Below, one piece after another: positions 28,175 through 37,002 of a stretch of 64,000 nucleotides of DNA (position 1 is its first letter; every line of letters begins with the position of its first letter). This stretch comes from Oceanobacillus piezotolerans. Its GTDB lineage: Bacteria; Bacillota; Bacilli; Bacillales; Amphibacillaceae. The DNA lies in contig NZ_RCHR01000001.1 in NCBI RefSeq assembly GCF_003665065.1, positions 310,001 through 374,000 on the forward strand. The letters run 5' to 3'. The position numbers were made by a program, and so were the translations under genes. The notes beneath the pieces were generated by a model. That model was not told the DNA's origin and did no database searches. It saw only the letters and a list, made by a program, of their open reading frames with translations.

Positions 28175-28813
28175 ATGGAAGAATCAATTAAAGATTATTT
28201 AATGGAAATACTGCCAGCTAAGGAAGGCTGGATAAGGGACTTGGAAGTCGCAGCAAAAAAGGACCACGTTCCAATAATGGATCCTATTGGCATTCATTTT
28301 ATCATGCAGTTAATTCGCATTCATCAGCCAAAACAGATTCTTGAAGTTGGAACTGCTATTGGATATTCCGCATTAAGAATGCTAGAAGCATACCCAGAGA
28401 CAATGATTACAACAATAGAGAAAGACGAGGAGCGTTATTATCAAGCAATTCAAAATATAGAACGGCAAGGCAAACAAGAAAAGATCCATGTTATTAATGG
28501 TGACGCACTTGATGAAATGGAAAAATTGTACCAGTTAGGCAAGTCCTTTGATTTTATATTTATTGATGCGGCCAAAGGCCAATATAAGAAGTTTTTCGAT
28601 CTTTCCGTACCGATATTGAATGACAGTGGTCTAGTTGTAACGGATAATGTATTATTTAGAGGGTATGTTGCAAACCCAGTGGATTCACCAAAGAAGTTCA
28701 AGAATATGGTAGAGAAGATAAGAGGTTATAATAAATTTTTAATGGAACATCCTCTTTTTGATACTTCCATTATACCTATTGGTGATGGAGTTGCTGTTAG
28801 TTATAAGAAGTGA
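28175..28813 (+). CDS. trmR: tRNA 5-hydroxyuridine methyltransferase TrmR (YrrM)
   Basis: A 212-aa class I SAM-dependent O-methyltransferase of the COMT type, with the SAM motif [14 protein letters not shown] (near residue 55), [11 protein letters not shown] and [11 protein letters not shown] (near 128), and a metal-site-like [10 protein letters not shown]. subtilis YrrM/TrmR converts 5-hydroxyuridine at tRNA position 34 to 5-methoxyuridine. In B. subtilis the hydroxylation genes yrrN and yrrO (trhP1, trhP2) follow directly; here udk follows 16 bp later instead. Confidence 0.9.
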   Translation: MEESIKDYLMEILPAKEGWIRDLEVAAKKDHVPIMDPIGIHFIMQLIRIHQPKQILEVGTAIGYSALRMLEAYPETMITTIEKDEERYYQAIQNIERQGKQEKIHVINGDALDEMEKLYQLGKSFDFIFIDAAKGQYKKFFDLSVPILNDSGLVVTDNVLFRGYVANPVDSPKKFKNMVEKIRGYNKFLMEHPLFDTSIIPIGDGVAVSYKK

Positions 28814-28829
28814 AGGGAGTCTTAACAAA

Positions 28830-29468
28830 GTGAAAGATAAACCAGTCGTGATTGGAGTTGCAGGTGGTAGTGGAAGCGGCAAAACTTCTGTGACAAGGTC
28901 CATTTGCAAACGTTTCTCAGATAAAACCATCCTTGTTATTGAACAAGATTATTATTATAAAGATCAAAGCCACCTTCCGTTTGAAGAAAGGCTTAACACC
29001 AATTATGATCATCCGTTAGCTTTTGATAATGATTTATTAATTGAACATTTGCATCAATTATTAGATGGTAAGGAGATTAATAAGCCTGTTTATGATTATA
29101 AAATTCATACACGATCCACAGAAGTGATTCGCGTTGAACCTAAGGATGTAATTATTGTAGAAGGTATCCTTGTCTTGGAAGACCCAAGATTAGTGGATTT
29201 AATGGATATAAAAGTTTTTGTGGACACCGATGCAGATATTCGAATAATTAGGCGATTATTACGCGACATTAAGGAACGAGGAAGATCGCTCGATTCCGTA
29301 ATCGAACAATATTTGAATGCTGTCAGACCGTCTCATCTTCAATTTATTGAACCGACAAAGCGGTACGCAGATATTATCATTCCAGAAGGTGGAAAAAATT
29401 ACGTTGCGATTGATATTATGGCATCTAAAATTGAAAGCATACTAGCAAAAAATAGTGAAAATAATTGA
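28830..29468 (+). CDS. udk: Uridine/cytidine kinase
   Basis: Phosphorylates uridine and cytidine in pyrimidine salvage. The P-loop [16 protein letters not shown] is near residue 9; [29 protein letters not shown] and [23 protein letters not shown] are typical. GTG 28830 is chosen as the start (protein [13 protein letters not shown]..., 212 aa, the normal length), with AAGGGAG upstream; longer frames would run back into trmR. Confidence 0.94.
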   Translation: MKDKPVVIGVAGGSGSGKTSVTRSICKRFSDKTILVIEQDYYYKDQSHLPFEERLNTNYDHPLAFDNDLLIEHLHQLLDGKEINKPVYDYKIHTRSTEVIRVEPKDVIIVEGILVLEDPRLVDLMDIKVFVDTDADIRIIRRLLRDIKERGRSLDSVIEQYLNAVRPSHLQFIEPTKRYADIIIPEGGKNYVAIDIMASKIESILAKNSENN

Positions 29469-29593
29469 TAAAAGTGTTGATTATTTATTTAAATTCTGCC
29501 ATAGTATTGAATAGTATACTTAGAAATAATCTGTATTATGAGCTTCTATGTAAGCTCATTTGATTTGTATAGTGTAAAAAGGAGTGTTTTTGA

Positions 29594-30070
29594 ATGGCTG
29601 TAGAGAAAAGTTATTACATGACGCAAGAGGGGAAAGAGAAGTTAGAAAAAGAACTCGAATATCTTAAAACAGACCGTAGACAAGAGGTCGTTGAACGAAT
29701 TAAAATTGCTCGTGATTTTGGAGACCTTTCTGAGAACTCTGAGTACGATGCAGCTAAAGATGAACAAGCTTTTGTTGAACAACGTATTACTCAATTAGAG
29801 AAGATGATTCGTAATGCGGTAATTATCGAGAATGATGATGCAAATGCAGATACGGTTGCTTTAGGAAAATCAGTAACCTTTGTAGAACTTCCTAACGGAG
29901 AAGAAGAGACATATACGATTGTGGGTAGTGCAGAAGCAGACCCATTTGAAGGGAAAATCTCTAACGATTCTCCAATGGCGAAAAGTCTGCTTGGCCAAGA
30001 AGTGGGTTCTGAGGTGACAGTTTCTACTCCTGGTGGAGATATCCAAGTAAAAATCCTTAAAATCAGCTAA
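29594..30070 (+). CDS. greA: Transcription elongation factor GreA
   Basis: A 158-aa protein that stimulates RNA polymerase to cleave backtracked transcripts. The N-terminal coiled coil (about 1-75) ends with the acidic tip [19 protein letters not shown] and the C-terminal FKBP-like domain has [30 protein letters not shown]. It is followed by a strong terminator. Confidence 0.97.
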   Translation: MAVEKSYYMTQEGKEKLEKELEYLKTDRRQEVVERIKIARDFGDLSENSEYDAAKDEQAFVEQRITQLEKMIRNAVIIENDDANADTVALGKSVTFVELPNGEEETYTIVGSAEADPFEGKISNDSPMAKSLLGQEVGSEVTVSTPGGDIQVKILKIS

Positions 30071-30090
30071 TTAACCATTTTAGTAAGATA

Positions 30091-30125
30091 TGAAAAGAGA
30101 AAGCGATTAACTTCGCTTTCTCTTT
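30091..30125. terminator. Terminator after greA
   Basis: AAAAGAGAAAGCG and CGCTTTCTCTTTT form a 13-bp perfect stem around ATTAACTT, with A and T flanks. Confidence 0.85.
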
Positions 30126-30231
30126 TCATTTGTCATAAAGTGGTAATCACTATTTCATTCATTTGACTAGATTATATTAAGATTTTTATGTAAGTTGTGG
30201 TATTATAAAAATAATGTTAGGGGGAAGACAC

Positions 30232-30897
30232 ATGCGCGACATTGAAAATCGAACACGTAAAGACAAATATGAGAAACGAAGAAAAAATACCAAGTCTACT
30301 TCTATTTTAATTGTAGTAAGTGTTATTCTAGTTATCTCATTGATTAGTGTATTTGTTTTTGGTGGAGGTAATAATGAAACAGTTGATGAATCTCCCCAAG
30401 AGTCAACAGAAAATAACACTTCAAACGATAGTGAAGAAGTAACAATTAAAGAAGAGGAAACGAGTCAGCAAGAAGAAGATCAATTATTGGAAGATGATAC
30501 TCAAAATGAAACAGACTCTTCTGAGGAAAACAATGAAGAAAACGGTCAAGACATAGAGCAAGTCGAACCATCTGATGATAATGTCTCTGAAGCCTATACA
30601 GCAGATTGGGAACCGGTTGGAACGCAGCAGGAAGGTCCACACACAGTTGATTATAACAACGGATCACAAGACCGGTTAGAAATGAAAGAGGCAATTTTAA
30701 TGGCTACTGGTTTAAGTGAAAATGATTATCACGAATGGTGGATTGGCAATGGAGGCAATCAGAAAGTGATTGCAACTGTAAGTGATGAAGCCCAATCAGA
30801 AATTTATCGTGTCTATTTATCATGGAGGGATAATGAAGGCTGGCAGCCAACAAAGGTTGAAGTCCTCATAGAGAATGACTGGAAAAAATATCAATAA
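30232..30897 (+). CDS. YrrS-like DUF1510 membrane-anchored protein
   Basis: A 221-aa protein: basic N-tail MRDIENRTRKDKYEKRRK, one transmembrane helix (about 22-45), a long acidic low-complexity linker (about 50-115, Glu/Asp/Ser/Asn rich), then the C-terminal DUF1510 domain (WEPVGTQQEGPH...GNGGNQKVIATV). ATG 30232 follows TTAGGGGGAAGACAC; an ATG six codons earlier overlaps the ribosome site. In B. subtilis yrrS is followed by the penicillin-binding protein gene pbpI, absent here. Function unknown; probably envelope related. Confidence 0.85.
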   Translation: MRDIENRTRKDKYEKRRKNTKSTSILIVVSVILVISLISVFVFGGGNNETVDESPQESTENNTSNDSEEVTIKEEETSQQEEDQLLEDDTQNETDSSEENNEENGQDIEQVEPSDDNVSEAYTADWEPVGTQQEGPHTVDYNNGSQDRLEMKEAILMATGLSENDYHEWWIGNGGNQKVIATVSDEAQSEIYRVYLSWRDNEGWQPTKVEVLIENDWKKYQ

Positions 30898-30931
30898 GTT
30901 TTATTTATAGATGATCGGAGGAAATAGGATA

Positions 30932-31624
30932 GTGACTATAGGTATTATTGGGGCCATGGATGAAGAAATTCGCTTGCTTCTGGAGAATATGGAAGATAAA
31001 GCAGAACAAACTGTTGCTGGATGCATGTTTGTGCAAGGTAAGCTGCACGGAAAAGAAGTTGTCTTGTTAAAATCAGGAATTGGGAAAGTGAATGCAGCAA
31101 TGGCTACCACGATTTTACATGAACAATATTCACCTACTCATATTATAAATACAGGCTCAGCGGGTGGATTTTCCGAAACTTTAGAAGTAGGAGACTTAGT
31201 AATCTCGAGTGAAGTGGTTCATCATGATGTTGATGTAACAGCATTTGACTATGCTTATGGTCAAGTTCCAGGCTTGCCAGCAATGTTCGAAGCAGATAAA
31301 ACCCTGGTAAATATGGCCATTCAGGCAGTGAATAATTTGCATGTCCGATTTGAAAAAGGAATTATCGCAACAGGAGATTCATTTATGGAAGACCCAGAGA
31401 GAGTAGAATTCGTAAGGGGGAAATTTCCAGAAATGATAGCAAGTGAAATGGAAGCTGCAGCGGTGGCACAAGTATGTAACCAATATAAAACTCCATTTGT
31501 AATTATACGAGCTTTATCTGATATAGCTGGTAAGAAATCTTCTGTCACATTTGATCAATTTCTGGATGTAGCAGCTAAGAATGCTGCAGAGTTAATCATG
31601 TCTATGATAAAAGACATGGAATAG
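30932..31624 (+). CDS. mtnN: 5'-methylthioadenosine/S-adenosylhomocysteine nucleosidase
   Basis: Cleaves MTA and SAH in the methyl cycle. The sequence begins [28 protein letters not shown] (near 80), ATGDSFM and [12 protein letters not shown] (near 172) and RALSDIAG carry the base- and ribose-binding residues, including the catalytic Asp near 197. GTG 30932 is the start (230 aa) after GGAGGAAATAGGATA. In B. subtilis mtnN lies within the yrrT-mtnN-yrhA-yrhB methionine-to-cysteine cluster; here it stands alone with its own terminator. Confidence 0.95.
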   Translation: MTIGIIGAMDEEIRLLLENMEDKAEQTVAGCMFVQGKLHGKEVVLLKSGIGKVNAAMATTILHEQYSPTHIINTGSAGGFSETLEVGDLVISSEVVHHDVDVTAFDYAYGQVPGLPAMFEADKTLVNMAIQAVNNLHVRFEKGIIATGDSFMEDPERVEFVRGKFPEMIASEMEAAAVAQVCNQYKTPFVIIRALSDIAGKKSSVTFDQFLDVAAKNAAELIMSMIKDME

Positions 31625-31639
31625 GACGAGATGATATGA

Positions 31640-31671
31640 AGCGCTAATGATTTTTATCATTAGCGCTTTTT
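31640..31671 (+). terminator. Terminator of mtnN
   Basis: AGCGCTAATGA and TCATTAGCGCT form a perfect 11-bp stem with a TTTTTA loop and a T4 tail. Confidence 0.85.
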
Positions 31672-31840
31672 GCGCATGTACCTGTATATATATGTCCCTA
31701 GAATCGTTTTGAGCGCAGTTATTCCCCTATTTAGCAAAATAGATGGGTAGAGTCCTAGTAACCAACTCCAAGTGTTCAGTTCGCTCGAATTTGAATCTAG
31801 CTAGCTTTGCCAGCAAAAATCTGCCTGCTTAATTATATCC

Positions 31841-32545
31841 CTATCCATCTCTCTCTTTACGATAATATTCATGGAATACCTTCATCAATGCTCTTTTTTC
31901 AATACGGCTTACATAACTGCGTGAAATATTTAGCTTTTTAGCAATTTCACGTTGTGTCATCTCTTTTGAATTGTTCAAGCCATAACGGTAAACAATTACT
32001 TCTCGTTCCCGGTTATCTAGAATAGTAAAATATTCCTGCATCTTTTCAATTTCCATGTTTAGCTGGATATATTCAATAATGTTTTCGTTTTCAGCTTCTA
32101 AGATATCAATCAGGCTTATTTCATTTCCTTCCTTATCCTGACCAATGGGATCATGTAAGGAAACATCTTTTTTCACTTTCTTCAGTGCACGTAAATGCAT
32201 AAGTATTTCGTTTTCAATACAGCGCGCAGCATATGTTGCAAGCTTTGTACCTTTGTCTAGAGAAAAACTCTCTACCCCTTTAATGAGTCCAATTGTACCG
32301 ATCGAGATTAAATCTTCCATGTCTTCTCCTGTGTTTTCAAATTTCTTCACAATATGTGCAACAAGTCTTAAATTATGCTCAATTAACTTATTTCGAGCAT
32401 ATTCACTGCCATCTTGCATTTCTTTGATAAACTTTCTTTCTTCTTCAGGTGATAAAGGTTGAGGAAAGGCATGATTTTTAACATATGAGACGAAAAAGAG
32501 GGCTTCTTTAACAAATAGAGCAAGAACGGTAAGAATTCCAGACAA
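31841..32545 (-). CDS. sigK: Sporulation sigma factor SigK (pro-sigma-K), uninterrupted
   Basis: The late mother-cell sigma factor. The TTG at 32545 follows AGGAGGTG and gives a 234-aa pro-protein. This start leaves exactly 20 residues (hydrophobic, ending FFVS) before [10 protein letters not shown], matching the pro-sequence that SpoIVFB removes in B. subtilis. Region 2 ([36 protein letters not shown]) and region 4 ([35 protein letters not shown]) are intact. A longer frame upstream to 32725 is not like the family. No skin-type insertion splits the gene. Confidence 0.96.
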   Translation of the reverse strand: MSGILTVLALFVKEALFFVSYVKNHAFPQPLSPEEERKFIKEMQDGSEYARNKLIEHNLRLVAHIVKKFENTGEDMEDLISIGTIGLIKGVESFSLDKGTKLATYAARCIENEILMHLRALKKVKKDVSLHDPIGQDKEGNEISLIDILEAENENIIEYIQLNMEIEKMQEYFTILDNREREVIVYRYGLNNSKEMTQREIAKKLNISRSYVSRIEKRALMKVFHEYYRKERDG

Positions 32546-33234
32546 ACCACATGCACCTCCTAGGAAGATGTTTATTTCTCGATGAAATTGGCTTTCTGAC
32601 AAGAAGTTGGGTGTCCTGGCTCTGTACCTGTAAACAAAAGCAAAGAAGTATTTAGACGTAGTCCTGTGATATCTAAACCTGCCGAATACCAATCGTTGCA
32701 TTGCCGGTACTAGCACTTTCTTCACCCTGGATATTGGGTGAAGAAAGTGTAAATTAGGTCAGTAAATACATTCGGTGTATAGTAAAACTACACTTCCTGT
32801 TTTCCTAATACATTAAGAAGTCTTTGTGTAATTGTGCCAATCGCCAGATATATTCATCATACGCAATGCTGTTGCAGTGCAGGACTTAAGCGATAACCCA
32901 AATGGAAAGAGAATTCACTCTTCGTTTATTAATATAAATGGGTATTTTGCTTATATAACATCTTTATGAGGATAGTATTCTTTTCGTGTCTGTCCATGGA
33001 AAGAAAGATAAATAAAGTGAAACTTTACTAAATGGGGGTTTTCTTCCATTCCACCCTTGTATCAGGGTAACCTGCGATAAAGTGAGTACCCTTATCTAAT
33101 AAATTTGTTTTTCACTATGTGTAAAAACTAATGGCAGAACAAAACATCCAATGATGGTTATAAGATTTTTATGGACTAGATGGGTGTTTGCCGGATAATA
33201 GAACACTGAGTAATGGAGGGGAAACAAGATTGAG
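32546..33234. other. Gene-poor gap upstream of sigK
   Basis: About 690 bp AT-rich sequence with many stops in all frames. I see no RNA gene, no repeat shared with the rest of the window and no convincing ORF. It should contain the sigK promoter (sigma-E/K type), but no confident match was found. Confidence 0.5.
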
Positions 33235-33330
33235 TTGGCAGAAAGGAATTTCAAATTAGGGGAAGAGTCGAGTCAAACAGATGATGTATTAAAAATGATG
33301 GAGTCCAAGTGTAACATTAGGAGACACTAA
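33235..33330 (+). CDS. Possible micro-ORF (31 aa), uncertain
   Basis: An open frame from TTG 33235 to TAA 33330 would encode MAERNFKLGEESS...CNIRRH, ending 13 bp before a bidirectional terminator. A GGAGGGG ribosome site lies upstream at 33215-33221, but its best-spaced initiation codon is TTG 33230 in another frame, giving only nine residues (MSWQKGISN). Either could be a translated small peptide, or the transcript could be a small RNA. No family recognised. Confidence 0.25.
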   Translation: MAERNFKLGEESSQTDDVLKMMESKCNIRRH

Positions 33331-33343
33331 GTAAGAAAAATAA

Positions 33344-33376
33344 AAAACCCCCTCTAGTTTGATTGAAGGGGGTTTC
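33344..33376. terminator. Bidirectional terminator between the micro-ORF and sda
   Basis: AAACCCCCT and AGGGGGTTT form a GC-rich stem around a 14-nt loop, with A-run and T-flank on both sides. It can end sda (minus strand) and any plus-strand transcript from the 33.2-kb region. Confidence 0.8.
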
Positions 33377-33404
33377 TTGATACTGTAAAGGATAATTTTT
33401 GCTT

Positions 33405-33554
33405 TTAACCTGACTTCTTTTTATACTTTATTTTGTGTGATAGGCTTCTCTTATGGATTTCCTCTTCTATTAATGTAATAAAATCAGGGCTTAAATTTAG
33501 TTCAGTTGCTGTATAATAGGATTCTATTAGTAGTTCATCCGACAAATGTTCCAT
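33405..33554 (-). CDS. sda: Sporulation checkpoint inhibitor Sda (49 aa)
   Basis: The translation [20 protein letters not shown] continues [20 protein letters not shown], closely matching B. subtilis Sda (which begins [20 protein letters not shown]). Sda is a helical hairpin that blocks autophosphorylation of the sporulation kinase KinA, halting sporulation while replication is active or DNA is damaged. The C-tail KIKYKKKSG is basic. The ribosome site AGGAGG lies 13 bp before the ATG; a second ATG four bases upstream is out of frame. DnaA boxes lie upstream, as expected. B. subtilis sda also neighbours yqeG. Confidence 0.93.
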   Translation of the reverse strand: MEHLSDELLIESYYTATELNLSPDFITLIEEEIHKRSLSHKIKYKKKSG

Positions 33555-33659
33555 CCATACAGCCCTCCTAATGAAATAGTGTTTCTTGGTATAGATTGGG
33601 ATAGATTTAAAAGGTTATTAATAATTTACCATTTTTCTCATGAGAGGACAAGAAACAAG

Positions 33660-33759
33660 TTATCTACATCCAATTGTAGATAACTTGTGAGCAATTTTCT
33701 GGGTTTCCTTGTTCTCCAGTGTCTAAATGCTGTTGAAAACGCCCAGAAAGTTATCCACA
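33660..33759 (-). promoter_or_regulatory. DnaA-box cluster upstream of sda
   Basis: Three 9-mers: TTATCTACA (33660-33668) and its inverse TGTAGATAA (33675-33683) form the centre of a perfect 13-bp palindrome (CAAGTTATCTACA / TGTAGATAACTTG, 6-bp spacer), and consensus TTATCCACA is at 33751-33759. In B. subtilis DnaA binds such boxes at sda and links its expression to replication initiation. The distance of about 105-205 bp from the sda ATG fits promoter-proximal control. Confidence 0.75.
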
Positions 33760-33777
33760 ATTCGAAAAGTGAAGATA

Positions 33778-33786
33778 TTTGTCGAA
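33778..33786. promoter_or_regulatory. Possible Spo0A box near sda
   Basis: TTTGTCGAA contains the core TGTCGAA of the Spo0A binding site. It lies 19 bp beyond the last DnaA box. A single 9-bp match; chance occurrence is possible. Confidence 0.35.
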
Positions 33787-34210
33787 CGAATTTTCAGTCA
33801 ATAATCGTTGGAATGCATAAATCTATCGGTTCTTATCATATAATAGCCATTTAACTCGGAATATCAAGTTTAATTTTATCCCAAACTGTTAGCCCCTAAA
33901 AAGAAGGATTCGTGCAGAATACAACAAAGAAACCCACCACTGAGTGAAGTTTCACTTTATCTAAAGATGATATTTGTTGACCTTTCCGTCTATCGAAAGT
34001 TATTGTAGGATTAGTGTATACTCTAAGGTACTGGTTATTTATCGTTGGGTAACTGGCTTAAGGGCTCTAAAAAGAGAAAGGTTCTTAGAGTAGCAATGAA
34101 GTGAGGGAATCGTTAGCTATTTTCAAGAGCCTGTCGGTTTGTCCATTTTATGTCATAATGGGTAGTGCCATTGTTGAGTTTTACTTATTTGGAATAAGAG
34201 GTGTAGTTAG
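33787..34210. other. Non-coding stretch upstream of yqeG
   Basis: No ORF or repeat seen. A candidate yqeG promoter is TTGACC with TATTGT 18 bp downstream (around 33975-34005); a second TATACT lies about 9 bp further on. Confidence 0.4.
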
Positions 34211-34726
34211 TTGTTAAATAAATTTTTACCAAATGAACATGTAAAAAGTATTTTTGAAATACATCCGCAAAAATTGAAAGAACAAGGGATAAAGGGGATT
34301 ATAACGGATTTGGATAATACGTTGGTCGCCTGGGATATGAGGGATGCCACACCTGAGGTAATTGCATGGTTTAAATTAATGAAAGAAAATGATATACAAG
34401 TCACTATTATTTCAAATAATAACGAAGAGCGGGTTACGTTTTTTTCTGAACCCCTAGGTACTCCTTTCGTTTTTAGTGCGAGAAAACCGTTAAGGAGAGC
34501 TTTTTTAAAAGCACAAAAGCAGATGAACCTAAAAAAAGAAGAGATTGTTGTGATAGGTGATCAAATACTGACTGATGTACTTGGAGGGAATGCTGCTGGC
34601 CTCCAAACTATTCTTGTTGTTCCAATTACCCAAACAGATGGGAAAATAACAAGAATAAATCGGAAAATAGAACGTATGATTTTGAATTATATGCGTAAAA
34701 AGGGAAAAATCAATTGGGAGGAATAA
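34211..34726 (+). CDS. yqeG: YqeG family HAD phosphatase
   Basis: A 171-aa HAD-IIIA hydrolase with the nucleophile motif TDLDNTLVAWD (near residue 31), motif II SNNNEERV, and motif III/IV VIGDQILTDVLGGNAAG (near 115). Family members dephosphorylate small phosphometabolites (some resemble phosphatidylglycerophosphatase GEP4); the substrate is not established. TTG 34211 is the start after AATAAGAGGTG. It heads the conserved yqeG-yqeH-aroE-yhbY-nadD-yqeK-rsfS-yqeM series. Confidence 0.93.
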   Translation: MLNKFLPNEHVKSIFEIHPQKLKEQGIKGIITDLDNTLVAWDMRDATPEVIAWFKLMKENDIQVTIISNNNEERVTFFSEPLGTPFVFSARKPLRRAFLKAQKQMNLKKEEIVVIGDQILTDVLGGNAAGLQTILVVPITQTDGKITRINRKIERMILNYMRKKGKINWEE

Positions 34727-34728
34727 GC

Positions 34729-35829
34729 TTGGAGAAAATAATTTGCCAAGGTTGCGGTTCTCAGATTCAAACAACAGATCCCGACCAAACTGGTTATGCA
34801 CCACCATCATCATTAGAGAAAGAAACAATATTATGTCAAAGATGTTTTCGTTTAAAGCATTACAATGAAATCCAAGATGTGTCCATTACAGATGATGACT
34901 TCTTAAAGATGGTAAGTTCCATTCGTAATGCGGATGGATTAGTTGTTCACCTTATCGATATTTTTGATGTAAATGGAAGTTTAATTAAAAGCTTGCAGCG
35001 AATTACAGGAGATAACCCAATTATTCTTGTTGGAAATAAGCTAGATTTGTTGCCTAAATCGACTAATCAGCGTAAATTAATACATTGGTTGCGCTCGGAG
35101 GCAAAGGAAGCCGGTATTAAAGTATTGGATGTTTTCTTAATATCCTCCGTCAAAGGTTATGGAATAGAGGATTTAACAACGGAACTAGAAAGGTATAGAA
35201 AGCAAAAGGATGTCTACATTGTAGGTACAACCAATGTAGGGAAGTCAACCTTCATTAATCGTCTCATTAAGCAGTCAACAGGGTTAAAGGACGTTATTAC
35301 AACTTCTTATTTCCCTGGTACCACTCTTGGCTTTATTGAGATACCACTAGATGACAATAGTGCTTTAATTGACACGCCTGGTATCGTAAATAAGCAGCAG
35401 TATGCACACTATGTTTCTGATCATGATTTAAAAATGATTACACCCAAGAAAGAGATTAAACCAAGAATTTACCAATTAAATAGTGGACAAACCCTTTTTA
35501 TTGGAGGTCTTGCACGCCTCGATTTTATTAAAGGAGAAAGACAATCGTTTGTATGCTATTTTTCAAATGAATTACCTATTCATCGAACTAAATTAGAAAA
35601 GGCTGATGCTTTATTTGAGAATCAGCAGGGGGAATTATTATCTCCACCAGATAAACAAACATTAGAGACGTTGCCTAAGATGACGGAAAGTACGTATAAG
35701 ATTTCTACTGAGAAAACAGATATCGTATTTCCTGGATTAGGATGGATAACTTTAAATGAGAAAGGGGCTACTGTAAGTGCTCATAGCCCTAAGGGAGTAT
35801 CCGTTTCTATTAGGAAATCTTTAATATAA
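34729..35829 (+). CDS. yqeH: Ribosome biogenesis GTPase YqeH (circularly permuted)
   Basis: A 366-aa GTPase needed for 30S assembly. An N-terminal zinc finger (CQGCGS...CQRCFRLKHYN) is followed by a permuted G domain: G4 VGNKLDLLP (near 97), G5 SSVKGYG, then G1 GTTNVGKSTFINRL (near 165) and G3 DTPG (near 215). A C-terminal domain follows. TTG 34729 after TTGGGAGGAATAAGC is preferred to a frame start 15 bp upstream inside yqeG. It begins 2 bp after the yqeG stop. Confidence 0.95.
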   Translation: MEKIICQGCGSQIQTTDPDQTGYAPPSSLEKETILCQRCFRLKHYNEIQDVSITDDDFLKMVSSIRNADGLVVHLIDIFDVNGSLIKSLQRITGDNPIILVGNKLDLLPKSTNQRKLIHWLRSEAKEAGIKVLDVFLISSVKGYGIEDLTTELERYRKQKDVYIVGTTNVGKSTFINRLIKQSTGLKDVITTSYFPGTTLGFIEIPLDDNSALIDTPGIVNKQQYAHYVSDHDLKMITPKKEIKPRIYQLNSGQTLFIGGLARLDFIKGERQSFVCYFSNELPIHRTKLEKADALFENQQGELLSPPDKQTLETLPKMTESTYKISTEKTDIVFPGLGWITLNEKGATVSAHSPKGVSVSIRKSLI

Positions 35830-35852
35830 TTAATGGGGAAGAGGGAGAGTAA

Positions 35853-36698
35853 ATGGGTTACCGTTTTGCACTGATTGGTTATCCAATCAAGCATTCACTT
35901 TCACCATGGATACATGAGGAATTTTTGAGAAAAGCTAATTTACAGGGATCATATCAAATAAATGAAATTCCTTTAGAGGGAAATTTTAAAGAAGAAATAT
36001 TGAAATTGAAAGAGCAACAGGTAGATGGATTTAATGTAACTGTTCCTTATAAGCAAAAAATAATTCCCTTCTTGGATAAAATAGATGAGTCCGTAGAAAA
36101 AGTAGGTGCAGTTAATACAGTTGCCTACGAGAAAGGAAAATGGGTTGGGTATAACACGGATGGAATGGGATATGTTCGTTCACTTGAAAGTAAGTTTTCC
36201 GATTCCCTTCTAAATAAGGAGCAACGTATCTTGTTATTAGGTGCTGGTGGAGCTGCAAGAGGTATCTTTCACGGATTGATTGATAATGGTTTTAGGTATA
36301 TCGATTTTGCAAATCGCACAATGGATAAAGCTCTGTCCATCAGAAACAGTACAGCAAAACCAATTCACTCTAACATTATGACCTTAGAAGAAGTAGAAAA
36401 GCATATTCATTCTTACGATATGATAATTCAAACAACTTCTGTAGGAATGAATCCAAACTCGGAACAGTCCATTATTAATTTAGAAAATATTAGAGCAGGT
36501 AGTATTATCAGTGATATTGTTTATCAGCCTATTAAAACGAAGTTCCTCAAGCTTGGTGAGAATTATGGAGGCAGAATTCATTTTGGGCATACCATGCTTT
36601 TATATCAGGCGCAGCTTGCCTTCGAAATATGGACAGGAAAAAAAGTAAAAGCAGATACGATGGATGAAAAATTACAACAAATTTTGGAAGGAAGATAA
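35853..36698 (+). CDS. aroE: Shikimate dehydrogenase
   Basis: A 281-aa NADP-dependent enzyme reducing 3-dehydroshikimate in aromatic amino acid synthesis. Substrate site IGYPIKHSLSPWIHEEFL (residue 8 on) and NVTVPYKQ (catalytic Lys near 67), nucleotide loop LGAGGAARGI (near 130), and GHTMLLYQAQLAFEIWTG near the C terminus. It lies amid ribosome and NAD genes in this conserved cluster; B. subtilis calls it aroD. Confidence 0.96.
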   Translation: MGYRFALIGYPIKHSLSPWIHEEFLRKANLQGSYQINEIPLEGNFKEEILKLKEQQVDGFNVTVPYKQKIIPFLDKIDESVEKVGAVNTVAYEKGKWVGYNTDGMGYVRSLESKFSDSLLNKEQRILLLGAGGAARGIFHGLIDNGFRYIDFANRTMDKALSIRNSTAKPIHSNIMTLEEVEKHIHSYDMIIQTTSVGMNPNSEQSIINLENIRAGSIISDIVYQPIKTKFLKLGENYGGRIHFGHTMLLYQAQLAFEIWTGKKVKADTMDEKLQQILEGR

Positions 36699-36699
36699 T

Positions 36700-36990
36700 A
36701 TGTTAACAGGTAAACAGAAGCGATTTTTAAGATCAGAAGCACATCATTTAAAGCCAATTTTTCAAGTTGGAAAAGACGGTGTAAATGATAATATGATTAA
36801 CCAAATAAAGGATGCGCTGGAAAAGCGAGAATTATTAAAGGTAAGTGTGCTCCAAAATTGTATGGAAGATAAGGATTCAGTAGCTGAACAAATAGCAGAA
36901 GGTACAAATGCTGAAATTGCCCAAATTATTGGGAACAGTATTGTACTATACAAGGAATCAAAAGAAAATAAACAATTGCAATTACCATAA
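36700..36990 (+). CDS. yhbY: Ribosome-assembly RNA-binding protein YhbY (CRM domain)
   Basis: A 96-aa single CRM-domain protein: LTGKQKRFLRSEAHHLKPIFQVGKDGV, then EKRELLKVSVLQN, with the GKDG loop expected to touch rRNA. It associates with pre-50S particles in E. coli; B. subtilis name yqeI. The start is ATG 36700 (MLTGKQ), with GGAAGG upstream in the aroE tail; a 12-codon extension is not supported. Confidence 0.94.
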   Translation: MLTGKQKRFLRSEAHHLKPIFQVGKDGVNDNMINQIKDALEKRELLKVSVLQNCMEDKDSVAEQIAEGTNAEIAQIIGNSIVLYKESKENKQLQLP

Positions 36991-37002
36991 GAGGGAAAAG
37001 AG

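Noticed and set aside
32546..32725. 60-codon upstream extension of sigK (ATG at 32725)
   Set aside because: It has no resemblance to SigK, no ribosome site at the ATG, and would destroy the known 20-residue pro-sequence; the TTG with AGGAGGTG is better.
31841..34210. Remnant of a skin-type prophage element near sigK
   Set aside because: No recombinase (spoIVCA-like) gene, no phage genes and an intact sigK coding sequence.
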